Shown here: positions 22,012 through 62,140 of the stretch, in pieces
Layout: each line of letters begins with the position of its first letter
How positions within the stretch are numbered: the stretch's first letter is position 1
NCBI RefSeq assembly: GCF_000972845.2
Contig: NC_040013.1
Span: forward strand, 7,590,061-7,654,060
Direction of reading: 5' to 3'
DNA: 64,000 nt
Source: Larimichthys crocea
Lineage: Eukaryota > Chordata > Actinopteri > Sciaenidae
The notes under the pieces: model-generated
Databases searched by the model: none
What the model was told of the DNA's origin: nothing
What the model saw: only the letters and a program-made list of their open reading frames with translations
Program-made: the position numbers and the translations under genes

Positions 22012-22017
22012 AATAAA
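22012..22017 (+). terminator. Candidate polyadenylation signal, copy 3
   Basis: AATAAA lies 370 bp after the stop codon of copy 3 and about 460 bp before the ccdc149 promoter motif. Confidence 0.5.
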
Positions 22018-22044
22018 GTACGTAAGAACGTTTTCAGTGTTTCC

Positions 22045-22096
22045 TTTGACTACTGTGTAAAGTGGATGCTCTATCAACTGAGCTAAACAACGCCCC
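22045..22096 (-). mobile_element. 5' fragment of a tRNA-derived SINE
   Basis: On the minus strand the sequence begins GGGGCGTTGTTTAGCTCAG and continues TTGATAGAGCATCC. This is a tRNA D-arm and A box (RNA polymerase III promoter). No B box follows, so only the head is present. It begins like the fuller SINE at 40643. Confidence 0.6.
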
Positions 22097-22192
22097 ATTA
22101 AAAAAAAAGGTTTAAAGTAATCTACATTAAAGAGGTTTTAGCTGTCTTTGTTTATTTTGCTTCATACCCATCTGATTTAAATTTCCATTTTA

Positions 22193-22252
22193 GCGTGTGT
22201 GTGTGTGTGTATCTATATATAGATATATATGTGTGTGTGTGTGTGTGTTACT
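22193..22252. repeat. (GT)n with TATATA core microsatellite
   Basis: GT runs on both sides of an ATCTATATATAGATATATAT segment, downstream of copy 3. Confidence 0.85.
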
Positions 22253-22475
22253 GTATATAAAAATGTTTAATGACAGGTTTTGTGCTTTTATTGTGAAGGA
22301 AATCTTCAGTTTCCGTTTTGTTATTACTAATTCCTCTTCAGGAGTTATTTATTTCCGAATAATTTAGGCTGTCCATTGTTTCACATTTGAATTCTTTTAA
22401 AATTAAAGTGAGAATTATTACTCAAAACACATTTTCTTTAACGAAATATAGATGTATATACTTTAATGTAAATGC

Positions 22476-22484
22476 ACCGGAAGT
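22476..22484 (+). promoter_or_regulatory. ETS-family site in the ccdc149 promoter
   Basis: ACCGGAAGT is a perfect GABP/ELK-type ETS site, 158 bp upstream of the ccdc149 ATG. A TGACGT half CRE at 22544-22549 lies between. Such sites mark TATA-less housekeeping promoters. Confidence 0.5.
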
Positions 22485-22641
22485 CGTGACTTTTTCCATT
22501 TCGAGCAACTTGACAGCAAAGGAGGGAGGAGGGGGGAAAAAAGTGACGTTGCAGGATAAACAAACGGAGGAGAGGCAGCTCGGACTGAGTCAGTCGAGGC
22601 TGCCTGTGTCCTGTAACATTTTGTATTAATTATTTGGCATA

Positions 22642-35102
<12,461 letters not shown>

Positions 35103-36555
35103 CACCTAGTGACAACATGGCATGATCTGACGTCACTGAAAGACTCAAAGAGCTTATTTAAATCCATTCTGTCCTTACTAATAGTTACATTAATCATCCC
35201 TAGTTGCATTCTCACAACGTTGCTCGCTAACTCAGCTTCGTCAATTAAACAGAAAACACTTTTCCAGCCAGTGTTGACAGAGCCGGAGGTGCACTTTGTA
35301 TCTCGACAGTCTCGTTGCTGCGCAAGAACAGACAATCTTGAAATCAATGGAGTTACAAACTTTCTGCCCTGGAGGAAAAAAATTAGCTGGGAAAATATGG
35401 CAGCCTCAGCTCCCGTGCTCCACATTCCCTTCTTCCTTCCCCCAGCGATAAGATAATCCCAATTGTTTGCTTTCTTCATCTTCCTAAGGGATGCCAATAA
35501 GTTGAATGCTGCATTCTGTTGTAGGGGGTCCAGATACGTACCAAAATTTGTATTGAATGTTTTGTACATATGTACATATTAATAACGATTTTATTGATGT
35601 CTGTTCATCTATATGGGTGAATGTTACCAATCAAACAGTTTGTATTTTTCCTCATTTAGACGTTGGTGTTCGGATGAGACTACATGTGCCTTATATGTGG
35701 AAGTATTCACTGATATTTATTAATATAAATGCCTAAACAAATGCAATATGACTTAACTTGAAGTCTTTTCCAACCCACACACAAACACAAAAATATGTAT
35801 AGTGCAGGGATTACCACAGGGTGTCCATGGAAAGGTTGTGGAGGAGCTCAGCTAATCTAAAAAATAGACATTAAAAATAATGGTTAATAGATTTAGCTAA
35901 AAAATTATAGACCTTGCTCATCACCGACCTTGCTACTGGTTGAAATAATAATCAAATTCGAATTGGAATCTAAATGTAATAAATAAATGTTGAAATGGCA
36001 AAAAGGTAATGGTGAAACAATTGAAATAGGTAGCCCCTCCAAGTGGTGCTACCCATGCAAACCTGACCACCCTGACCTAAACATTGATATATCAGTTGTT
36101 TGAGAACAGGACTTTAACAATTTCCCGTTTTAATAACTCTTAAACTCTTAAAATAAGTACCAAAAATCTCCAAACCATTCCATCTGATCAAAACCTCCAA
36201 CTCTTGACACTGAGGCCGACTTTGTGAACTTAATGCCATGTTTGTTTGAGCTTTCACACACAAATGAGGTTTGTTTAATAGTAATGTTCTGAACCAGTAA
36301 ATGAGCTCATATCCACAGAAAATCGCTCTGACTAATTTCTGTTCTGTAAGTGTTCACAAGGTTGGTCTCTCATTAATTCTGAATGCAGCCGCATCGGTCT
36401 TTTGATTGTTTTGCAGATTAGAACAGCTTAACTCCTCTCTTATTTCCAGCCTTTGGAGAGAGTTGTTCCAGCATCACACATCTACGTTCTACAGTTGGCT
36501 AAAATCATAGATATCTTCAAATTTGTATTTTTAAATCAAATCATATTTTTATTTT
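35103..36555. other. 3' UTR of ccdc149 and start of the intergenic region
   Basis: The first clear AATAAA cluster after the ccdc149 stop is AATAAATAAA at 35978-35987, giving a possible 3' UTR of about 0.9 kb. The antisense frame at 35081-35569 is not supported as a gene. Nothing else is recognised. Confidence 0.4.
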
Positions 36556-36875
36556 AAAGGAACAGTGTATGATTTACTGGCTTCTAATGGTCTAATTATG
36601 GATTGCAACCAACTCTCTTCACCCTGTCCTTCCTAGAGTAAAGGAGAAACTGTGATATGAAGCTCCTGATCTAGAGCCAGTGGTAAGTTTGTCCATTCTG
36701 GGCTACTGTAGAAACATAGCAGTTCAATATGGTGGACCAATAGAAAGAGAGGACCTGCAGCATCTAAAATATAAATGTCTCATTCTAAGGTACCAATAAC
36801 ATTAAAAGAAATGTTATTTCCGGATGATTATACATGAATAAAAACATAGTTATGCATGTTATATTCCATTTCTGC
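36556..36875. mobile_element. Common teleost MITE-like repeat, right end missing
   Basis: It begins AAAGGAACAGTGTATGATTT. It then includes GATCTAGAGCCAGTGG, GTCCATTCTGGGCTACTGTA, TCTCATTCTAAGGTACC and TATATTCCATTTCTGC. These blocks match, from memory, a repeat seen throughout acanthomorph fish with ends AAAGGAACAGTGTGTA. The expected inverted right end is absent after 36875. Confidence 0.6.
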
Positions 36876-39472
36876 TATATATACCGTCATCACATATGAT
36901 GTACATAAATGCTAACACTCGCAGATTAAGCGCCTCAGCATGACTGTATGAGTTAAAAAAACAAACAAAAAAACTAAGTTAAAGACAACAAAGTTTTCAG
37001 CCATGTAAAATGGATGCACAGACACACCCATTTTGTCTTGCAGCCAAAGTCCAGAGCCCACTGTGTATTGAGAATCAGTGGTGAGGCCTACTCTTCCTGC
37101 ATGCAGGTGACAGCTGGCCTCTCCAGGCAAACACAGCGTCAAAGCCAGAATCCATGAACTGCTTATTCTGCAGAAGGCCACTTGCTATTTTTAATCTCTG
37201 ACACAAAATAGAGGCGAGGAGAGAGAAAGAATACGAGCTAGGGAGCCATGGTCTGTACCCAGTGTCGGCCCCGTGCCAGGCAGCTGATTTGGCACACTGC
37301 AGCGGGCCTTTTTTTTTTTTCCCTTCTCCAAACAGTTTGTTAAATTTATAAACCAGATGGAATCAGAACTAATGAAATTGCAAGATGATTCCAGCTTGCC
37401 ATTGGGTTCCTCGTAAAGCCGTTGACCAATTTTGGATTTTTGCATGTGTATGAATGCCTCGAAGAAATTAGTGTGCTTTGCTGGAGTATGCAGAGGCATT
37501 GTCAAATCCAGGGAAGACGTGACTGTGGAAGAAGTGAGCCATGTTGGCTGCTCTTGCAGGACGATTAGACGTTTGACATGAATTGAGGTTGACGATATCT
37601 TTTTTTGTGCTGCCTTCTTTCCTCAAGCATTAGCCATCACGTTAACCACGTTCAACTTCCATTTACAGCTTGTTTTTTTATCGTCATCTAATAAACATCT
37701 TGTTGTCGATTATTAAAAATGACCCCTATGACTACATCATTACTGGATTTCTTAAATTCTATAATATTGAGATTGGCATTAGCCTTGTTAATCAGGCAGG
37801 CTGTACCAGAAAACTCCCCAAATTCTTTAGTTGGTGAATATTTTTACTTGTTAAAGATACATTAGCGACGTTGGCCCTCTGACCCATTGCCTGCCAGGAT
37901 TTCATTGGCCAGATTTTGGTCTATTCAGGCTGCCTCTCAAGACCAAAAGAAATTGCTGAGAGCTGTTGTAGCCAATCATCACCACTACAGATAAAATGAG
38001 GCTACGGTACCAGCAACTAGCCCATGCCAAAACTAATCTTATCTGTGACAGCGACATCCCCCACTAGAGGCCAAGTAAAAAAATGTGCATTGCAAAGTGC
38101 TTCGATTGGTCCCGTGCTGCTTAAATCACTCAGGTGTGTGTTTGCCTGTCTGTATTAGTGCTTAAAAGAGAGATCAAGGTAGGAATAATTTGTATGTGCG
38201 TGCACGCCTGTCCTGTGATTTTCATAGCTTTGTATTTAGCGGCTACCTTTTTCGTGTTTTAGATGTTGAGATGAGTTGTACCATATCATATAGACCGTTA
38301 ATCTTATCACAGTATCAACTTGCTTTGTTCTGATCCCTCCACTTATCCAACCCTGGAGCCTGGATAGTGCGAGAGACAAGTCGGGTCACAGCAGTGCTCG
38401 CTGGCTCTAATAAGTGTGACCGGGGAGGGTTTGACACTCCATCATCTCTGGGTCCTCCAAAGGTTTGAAGGATGGAGGTGGACAGGGGCATGTGGAGCCA
38501 GCAGTTTCCAGGCCAACCACTCAGCAGGGTTAATTACTATACCAACCAGAAGCCCCTTCCAGTGATGGTCAGTGCCCTTATGATCCATGCTTCATTCGCT
38601 CACCTTGCTTTTTTTACGCTTACCTGAGTTTTATCATGCGGCGCCTCTGAGACGCTCGCAGAGCCCTGCAGGTTTGCTCCCCGGGTGCTCATTTTGAGGA
38701 GTGTAACTTTCTGCTCTGTTGCTGACGAGACTGTTATTATCTGAGATAATAGAGGAAAGAAAAAAAAAAGAGAGAGACAGCCAAAATATGTCAGTCATCT
38801 TTTTCCTGCTTGTTTCATGTGGAGTTAATAATTCTAATGTATTATGAAGATGATATGCATAACTGCATCGTTCGCTCGGTTTGCACTCTCATATGGATTT
38901 GGTATCTTTGCAGTTACTGCGTGCGCTGTGTGTCAAAACATGAATATGTTATAGTCAGTTGCAGCCTAAATCATTACTCCACTTTAGATTTTTTTATACT
39001 TCACTTTAATATACTCACCATGTAAGAAGGAGCGCGACCACGGGTCCTTTATTCCAACAGCTGTCAGACACACAAGTATGCCTTAATAACTTTCTTCAGC
39101 ATAACTTTATTTTTATGTTTCTTGTATATGGTTATTTTTTTATTCAAGACTCTAGACAGAGCCCAGGCTGACAATTTGCCTTACATTTACTGACCTGATA
39201 TGAGAGTGGTATAGATGTTTTTATTTGACTCTTGACAAGAAAACAACCAAACTAACTTTTCTTTGTAAAGCAGCTTCAAAACTGTCACATCCTTGAATAG
39301 CTCAGCTCAAAATTAGTTTAACTTAAATTTCAGAAAGATTGTAAATACACTGGAACTGCTACCAGCTACCAAATTTTCTTGATCACAGAAGCTGCCTAAG
39401 GTATTTTATCCCCTGTGACCTACCTCAGTAGTTTCCAGATTTCTTGGAGGCAAAACTGAAACCAACTGCTGC

Positions 39473-39509
<37 letters not shown>

Positions 39510-40642
39510 TGGCTCCTAAGGCCCTGCAGGGAAGCGAGGCCAGCAAAGTCACAGGATGTTGGAGGAGCGTGAGCTTGTGGACGACCGATAAGCATAAAGA
39601 CCACGCCAAGGGTCAGCACATAGACACGGCATACAGTCAGATCTCTATTAAGATAGGAGATTGTGGGCCAGTGTGATAAGAGCTGACAGAACCTAGTGAT
39701 GTGATATCAGTGATGGGACACCAGCAGCAAATGCCACTGTCCCCAACCAACAGGGTTGAGCTAAAATCGTCCTGGACACTGGTATAATGAGGTAATCCGA
39801 AATTATCTTGATTCAAATTTCATAGTACTTAAGAAATTTGAGAAAATAATCAATATGGTGACATTTTGACGTTTAAAAGGGTTCTGTATTACAATATTCG
39901 TAAGACCCATATATAAATCTCTCTTGAGTAAAATGATATAACATCTAAACATTTAAAGCTGAATGGAAGTTGGTTGAGTTTTGGTACCATATACAGTGTA
40001 ATTATTACAGCTTCCTGCAATTCATCATTGTTGGAAGAGTCTTACAGAACAGCAAAGTATCTTTTCTTGATTTCACTTGGTTTGAAAGATTATGTTCTTT
40101 AATCTCGTCCACACAGGAATCCTTTTATTATGTAATCTTCCACCGCCGTTGCAAGGCAAAGAAAAAAAAATAGTGCAGAGAAGGAGACACTAATGAAAAG
40201 AAAAGTAAGTAAGTTTAGTATTTCATCAAAGTTCAAGAGTCGAGATCGTTGCAGTTCAACATTTCCTCTCACACGATATCTCAAGATAACACTTCTGGTG
40301 CTTTTACAGTTTGTTTTTCTCCGAAGATTTCTAGCAACACTTTGCTGCATTTTCTAAGTTGAACCCGTTTACTCCAGTAACAGACAGTTCTCTGGCCTAC
40401 ACCGCCCATAATTGTTTTCCCTTCCTGCTCCTCTTTTATCAGTATCATCCTCTGTATTTTACCAGAGACCTATTTAAAAGGGACCTAGGTCCTTACAGCT
40501 CTGGCTGACCCACAGGCAGTTATTGTAGTCTCTCTATAACAGCATCTGATCCCAACACCTATGAGTGGGGTATGACTGATGTAGAAGAAAATGTAGAAGA
40601 AAATGTAATCCAGAATTATGAATGGAAATAGTAATTATCCTT
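36876..40642. other. Intergenic, no gene recognised
   Basis: This is the middle of the ccdc149-dhx15 intergenic region. The only definite structure is the CAA repeat at 39472. Open frames such as 37191-37505 (minus) and 39406-39609 (minus, poly-Leu) are repeat-driven or lack domains. I see no SOD3-like coding sequence. Confidence 0.5.
39472..39509. repeat. (CAA)n microsatellite
   Basis: About twelve CAA units. Antisense frames read poly-Leu or poly-Val, which is why spurious open frames appear there. Confidence 0.95.
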
Positions 40643-40860
40643 GGGGCGGCATTTAGCTCAGTCGGTAGAGCAGCTACCCCATGTGCAAAGGCTCAGTCCT
40701 TGCTGTGGAAACCCAGGGTTTGAATCCGACCTGTGGCTCTTTCCCGCATGTCATTCCCCGTCTCCCTCTCCCCGCATTCCTGTCACTTTTCAGCTGTCTC
40801 TATCAAAATTAAGCTTGAAAAGCCCCCCACCCCCCCAAAAAAATCTTTTAAAAAAAGAAG
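40643..40860 (+). mobile_element. tRNA-derived SINE
   Basis: The head GGGGCGGCATTTAGCTCAG plus TCGGTAGAGCAG forms a tRNA D-arm/A box. GGTTTGAATCC about 65 bases on is a B box. The tRNA-unrelated body follows (GTGGCTCTTTCCCGCATGTC, CTATCAAAATTAAGCTTG) and then an A-rich tail at 40833-40860. The region between the boxes is too long and does not fold as an anticodon arm, so it is a SINE and not a tRNA gene. Confidence 0.8.
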
Positions 40861-41060
40861 GCAATAGTAATTATCCAGTGATATTTTTGTTAAATGACTT
40901 TAGCGCATGTTTTTAGTGCTCCTCAAATCTCTCCTGATGATCAGCTAAAGTTATTTTTATCGTGTTGTTTGAATGTGCTTCTTTACAAAGATGTAAACAT
41001 TAAAGTCCCCTTCATCCATCCTGCATAGAACTAAAACATCCAGACTGAAGGAAAATCAAA

Positions 41061-41458
41061 ATGACATATGTCATTTTGCATCTCTTTGGAGTCTCTTGGT
41101 TTGTGTCTCTTGTATTTTATTTGCATTTTTTTTTTGTAATTGTTTGGTGTCTTGTCATGCCAATTTTGTGTCTCTTTTTAGTCCTTTTAATTCTCTTCAC
41201 ATCTCCTTGTAGTCGTTTTTCTGTGTGGCATTTTGTGTGTCTTTGTAGTAATTTTGTATTCATGTTTCAATCTCTTTGCAATTGTTTTGTGTCTCTTTGC
41301 GTTGGTTTTGTGTGTCTTTGTAGTCATTTTAATTCTCTTTAGTGTTGTTTTGCATCTCTTTGTAGTCCGTTTGTTTGTTTGTGGCTGCCTTGCATCTCTT
41401 TGTAGCGCATTTTGAGTCCTTTCCTGGTCATTTTGTGTGTCCTCTAGAGACATTCTGC
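41061..41458. repeat. Minisatellite block 1 (unit near GTCTCTTTGTAGTCATTTTGT)
   Basis: Diverged units of about 20-25 bp with the consensus GTCTCTTTGTAGTCATTTTG repeat across the block. It ends in CCTCTAGAGACATTCTGCA. The antisense frame rich in Lys, Thr and Arg is a by-product of the repeat. Confidence 0.9.
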
Positions 41459-42660
41459 ACGTGAGACAGCACTATCTGGTGCTGTATCTGAATGAAATGT
41501 TACTGTATCCTCATGCTGTGCAGCTGTGATATGAATGAAAAATCAACAGATACAAATATTAGATTAGATTCCATCCAATAGAAAGTATGATAGGGGCATA
41601 AAAAGGTTCCCTCTCAGGGCAGATTTAAGTTATTGCTGTCTTTTTTTTGTCCAGATCTTTAAAGCTGGGGGTGGCAGTTTGAGTTCATGTTGCACTATTC
41701 TAAATGATTGGACCCCAGTATTGTCCACAGTCTCACCACCAGCTCTGCAGCTATGTTTGCCAAAGCTATTTCATACGCAATTGGACTGCTACTTAATAGC
41801 CTGTGAAAAAGAGACAGACAGAAAGGTGGAAAATCCCCAGTATTTTAAATTATCCTTGAATATTAGAGCATTATGACTTTGTTGTAACGTTGACTTCTCC
41901 TTAACCATCACCATCAATCCCCCATCTATAAGCAATGAGCCATTTGCCATTATGCAGCTTGTTAGCAATGTCCAGGCTGTGTAATTACCTGTGTCACTGC
42001 AATGATTGTCTTCAGTGACAGAGTATTCATCACTTTATAATTGTAGAGGTTGAAATAAGGGTTTAGCTCTTCTAACACAGCATGGAAGTACACATTTTCA
42101 TGATCGTCTCTTCCTCGTTGTACCTTCCAGACTGTGTCACGTGTATGTCTGCAGAGTCCTGTCCTACAGCCCTGATAAAACAAGATAAATACAAATATGA
42201 ATCCATATTATTATTCATTATATCAGTAGAATTGCATTTATTTATTCATTATTATATACAAGATTGTCTGTCATCTTCCCACATACGGTATGGATAGATA
42301 CCAGCTGATCCTATAGTAGTTGGTTTAGTTGTGGACGTTGCATATCTATGGGCTCATGATGAATGACGATAATAGGCTAATTGGTAGTTTGATAAAAGTA
42401 AAATCTGGTGCTGATGTGCCAATACACATCACGATGGAGGCTGCCAGGAGCAAGCTTTATTTTATTGTGTCTGATAGCATATTATATTTAGAAAAAATAA
42501 TGAAGATATGTAATGTAACAGACTTTTTTTGTATTATTCAATGTCTCATTCAATTATTTGAGTCTTATCTGATTTAAAAGTCATTCATTTAATGGTTAAA
42601 TGGTTGGTTATATTACATTGCACGCAGTATATTTTAAATAAGATACACATATACAGTAGT

Positions 42661-43037
42661 TGCATCCCAGATAGCAAAAATCTTTTGGCTTCGCTTTGGC
42701 CCAAATCTGGCTTGCATTTTGGCAAGGTTATGGGTGGATGTCTGGGCCATAAATGGCCCAAATTAGGAAAGCCAAAATCATACCAAAAGGGAGCCAAAAT
42801 TCACCCAAAACTAATTGTGGCCTTCCAAAATATAGCCATAAATGTCCCAGAAGAGCCCCAAATTAGCTGTTCCCGCTCGGGCCCAATCTTCTGGCATGCC
42901 ATAAACATGCCTTTACTCAGCCATATCTATTATGGATAACCATAATCATACCACAGTTAAGCCAAAAGGCTTTCTTAATGCCAAAAGAAAGCCAAAAATG
43001 TATGCCATAATACAGCCAAAGTATCTATCTGGGATGT
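42661..43037. mobile_element. MITE-like element with CATCCCAGATAG ends
   Basis: The left end GCATCCCAGATAGC and the right end CTATCTGGGATGTC are inverted repeats. The interior is dense in GCCAAAA and GCCATAA motifs and has no transposase frame. A target duplication is not clear. Copies of its right end recur at 43415-43440 and 43777-43802. Confidence 0.65.
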
Positions 43038-43049
43038 CACAGTATATGT

Positions 43050-43815
43050 CATGGGTCATGCCAATTTTGTGTCTCTTTTTAGTCCTTTCAGTTCACATCT
43101 CCTTGTAGTCATTTTGAATCTCTTTGTTTTGAGTCTCTGTGTGGTCATTTTGTGTGTCTTTGTAGTCATTTTGTATTCATGTTTTAATCTCTTCGCAATT
43201 GTTTTGTGTCTCTTTGCGTTGGTTTTGTGTGTCTTTGTAGTCATTTTATTTCTCTTTAGTGTTGTTTTGCATCTCTTTGTAGTCCGTTTGTTTGTTTGTG
43301 GCTGCCTTGCATCTCTTTGTAGCTCATTTTGAGTCCTTTCGTGGTCATTTTGTGTGTCCTCTAGAGACATTCTGCAAAAGAAAGCCAAAAATGCAAAAAT
43401 GTATGCCATAATACAGCCAAAATATCTATCTGGGATGTCACAGTATATGTCATGGGTCATGCCAATTTTGTGTCTCTTTTTAGTCCTTTAAGTTCTCTTC
43501 ACATCTCCTTGTAGTCGTTTTGAATCTCTTTGTGGTTGTTTTGAGTCTCTGTGTGGTCATTTTGTGTGTCTCTTTGCGTTGGTTTTGTGTGTCTTTGTAG
43601 TCATTTTTTTTCTCTTTAGTGTTGTTTTGCATGTCTTTGTAGTCCGTTTGTTTGTTTGTGGCTGCCTTGCATCTCTTTGTAGCTCATTTTGAGTCCTTTC
43701 CTGGTCATTTTGTGTGTCCTCTAGAGACATTCTGCAAAAGAAAGCCAAAAATGCCAAATGTATGCCATAATACAGCCAAAATATTTGCTATCTGGGATGT
43801 CACAGTATATGTCAT
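43050..43815. repeat. Two tandem copies of [minisatellite + MITE right end]
   Basis: The unit starting GTCATGGGTCATGCCAATTTTG occurs at about 43050 and about 43450. Each carries a minisatellite block like 41061-41458 and ends with GCCATAATACAGCCAAA and CTGGGATGTCACAGTATATG. The second copy lacks about 40 bp of the minisatellite. The structure implies that the element and minisatellite were duplicated together. Confidence 0.85.
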
Positions 43816-44323
43816 GGGTCCATGTAGAAGCTTCTACAGCAATGATGCTGTGTTTCGCTTTCACTAAAGGACAACTCGATAATTCTGAGCTCACTGTTCT
43901 GTCCATTCATATGTATAAGAGCAAATATTTTCAAGGTTAGGTCCCACGTTGCTTTCAGACTAAACACAGGTATCCGCCTGTGCTGCAGTGAGACTGAAGG
44001 GGGCGAGGCAACACAAGTGCCTGTGTGTGTGTGTGCGTTGTTTGGCGGGCACATCACCAATCCCGACCCGACCAAGAAGAGGCAGCGGCGGCAGACCTCC
44101 TGCATCCTCCCCCCGCATCCCTAAAAAAAAAAACACCGCATCGTGTCCGCAGACACCGCGATAGTCTCTTTTTTTGTTTTACACGGACGGACTGCATCAT
44201 GTGCGGGGCTCAGTTTTAACACCTGGACGCCTTTTTTTTCCTTCCTATGCAGCAGGCTCGTTTGGTCTCACCGTAACAAAAAATAAATCAATTTCGTGAA
44301 GGATAATAATAATGAGGTAAGAG

Positions 44324-44340
44324 CTTCCGGTCGCCATTTT
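44324..44340 (+). promoter_or_regulatory. ETS and YY1-like motifs in the dhx15 promoter
   Basis: CTTCCGG (44324-44330) is an inverted ETS core. CGCCATTTT (44332-44340) fits the reverse YY1 site. They lie 78-94 bp upstream of the chosen ATG, a common arrangement in housekeeping promoters of RNA-processing genes. No TATA box is evident. Confidence 0.45.
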
Positions 44341-44417
44341 ACCGGTGTTTTAACGCTTCTTGCATGGGGGATAATTAGCCGCTAACGCCGCTGTTTGGAC
44401 GGATGCTGGCGGCCAAC

Positions 44418-60337
<15,920 letters not shown>

Positions 60338-61019
60338 TAGTATGAACAAAATGACTCAATTATTTATTTTGCTTATGTTGAAGTTAGAAGATTTTCACGG
60401 TACCCCATTTCCTGGATTCAAATTTCCTTTATTTAAACAAAACAAAGTCGGACATTTTCTTTTGGATTATCTGCACAATGCAGCATGAAATTATTTATTA
60501 ATTGACTTCATTAAAACAACATTTTGTTCGCCTGCGCTGTAAGTGTAAACAGCTGGACTCGCAAAATCACACAGGATCCGTCTTGCGAGGCTTCAAGCTA
60601 TGCGCCTGTGTCCAAACCAAGCAGCAACCTCCGGTGCTGGCAAATGAAGCCAATAAGGAAGTGCTACAAACTGTAATTTCCAGACTGCAGAAGTAAGTCA
60701 ATCTCCAAAAGTGGCTGTAATAAAATCTCCAATTTCACAGGAGAAATAATGGTACAGACAATGGTTTTGGTCTCTAGACCTAATTCCCCGTTCATGACAT
60801 CTGTACGGGGGTGATTTATTTATTTATTTTGAACTCACCCGTTCAGGTGATATTAAGGCTTAAAGTTGCGCATAATTAACAGCGTGACCGCTTGATTGAC
60901 AGGTAAGTGCCATCACAGATGGCTTATTAGAGCACCCAGGCGTCATTCGTCCCACCTCAGGTCCGCCTCAGATCCACGTTTAGGCAGATATTTAGATTAG
61001 CCGGGAGACGGAAGAAGCA

Positions 61020-61130
61020 GTACATCCAACATGATGGCGGCCAGTGCCACATATTTTCGACTTCAAAACAACGCTTCGGAAATCTATGGATGTCACTCAG
61101 GCTCTGTCCATTCTTTAGACTGTCATTGGT
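61020..61130. repeat. Possible fragment of the repeat seen at 27101
   Basis: CATCCAACATGATGGCGGCC, then AATCTATGGATGTCACTC and TCCATTCTTTAGACTGTCAT, resembles the inverted end of the element at 27101-27620 as I remember that family. Diverged and partial. Confidence 0.3.
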
Positions 61131-61679
61131 CCAGACCAGAGCTGTCCTCATCCTGTGAGGAACTACTGGCAGCTACGACATGGGCTACAGGCGTGATTTA
61201 AAGCTACGTGTGAGGGATGTGACTTCTTGGTCTAACAAGAGCTTTCTGTAGTTTCTCCAGACTTCATGACTGACATCTGAAACATCTCCAAATATACTCG
61301 GTTCTTGATTTTGATCAGTGCCGTGTGAACTGGTACAAATGCAGCTACCAAGTGCTTTAAAATCTGCATTAGTTGAACTGTGGTTGTTTCATGTATCTGG
61401 GTTGCCTGCGTCGCTTGGGAGAAATGACAAAGCAAAGATAAAATGATCCCAGCACTTATCAAATACTGCGCGTACTGAACGTTTGGAGATTTGAGTGCAA
61501 GTGCTCTGACAGACGTGGGCTACACAGCAGCGTTATGCAGTTTTTATGAGCAGTCTACTTTAAGCTTAGATTATTGCTGTTCAAAGTGGGTGAGTGGAAA
61601 GAGAGTGATGTGTGGAGTTAGTACTCGGGCTGATCAGTCAATCTCGGTTTCTGTTTCTATTTCATATTTCTCGTACATA

Positions 61680-62140
61680 GAGTTGCACAATACTCACGGT
61701 ACCCTGCGGTGCCAAATCCTAACGGTTCCTACTATACTAGAAATTCTAGTACTACCGGTGCCAGTTTCCGCTACATAGCGGCCGCCTCTACTCTCCTCTC
61801 GACTTCTCACTGAATGCCACTCCCTTGTAGACAAACCAACATGGCAACTACTGCAACCGAACTACACAGCTGCTGAATGATTGGCTGTTTGCCTGTTATT
61901 GGTAACGCCCGTCTGTTAGCTGATTGGCTGTTCATGTGTTTCTGCCAAGAAGAAGAACGAACTCCATGAAGACGACACGAGACAACACACTCACCATGGC
62001 AGAAGCACCAGGCCCGAGCGGCGAGTCTGCCGCGTCGTTGTCGTCAGTGGCAACCACTAATTTTGCTCAAGAAACCAAACTCGTTGTTTCAAACTTGTTT
62101 CAGTCTAATTCTTACTTCACCAGGCCAAAAAGCAGGCCTA
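61680..62140 (+). mobile_element. Possible 5' part of a hAT transposon with N-terminal coding remnant
   Basis: GAGTTGCACAATACTCACGG plus TACCCTGCGG resembles a hAT left end. About 300 bp later a frame opens at 61996 with MAEAPGPSGESAAS and continues to FQSNSYFTRP, which looks like the start of a transposase-type protein. The frame then loses similarity and no right end is visible, so it would be a truncated copy. Confidence 0.35.

Noticed and set aside
40643..40730. tRNA gene on the plus strand
   Set aside because: A and B boxes are present, but the anticodon region does not fold and a SINE body with an A-rich tail follows, so it is a retroposon.
41187..41453. Lys/Thr-rich minus-strand frame (also 43056-43460 and 43557-43757)
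   Set aside because: Produced by translating the GTCTCTTTGTAGTCATTTTG minisatellite; the three frames resemble each other only because the DNA repeats.
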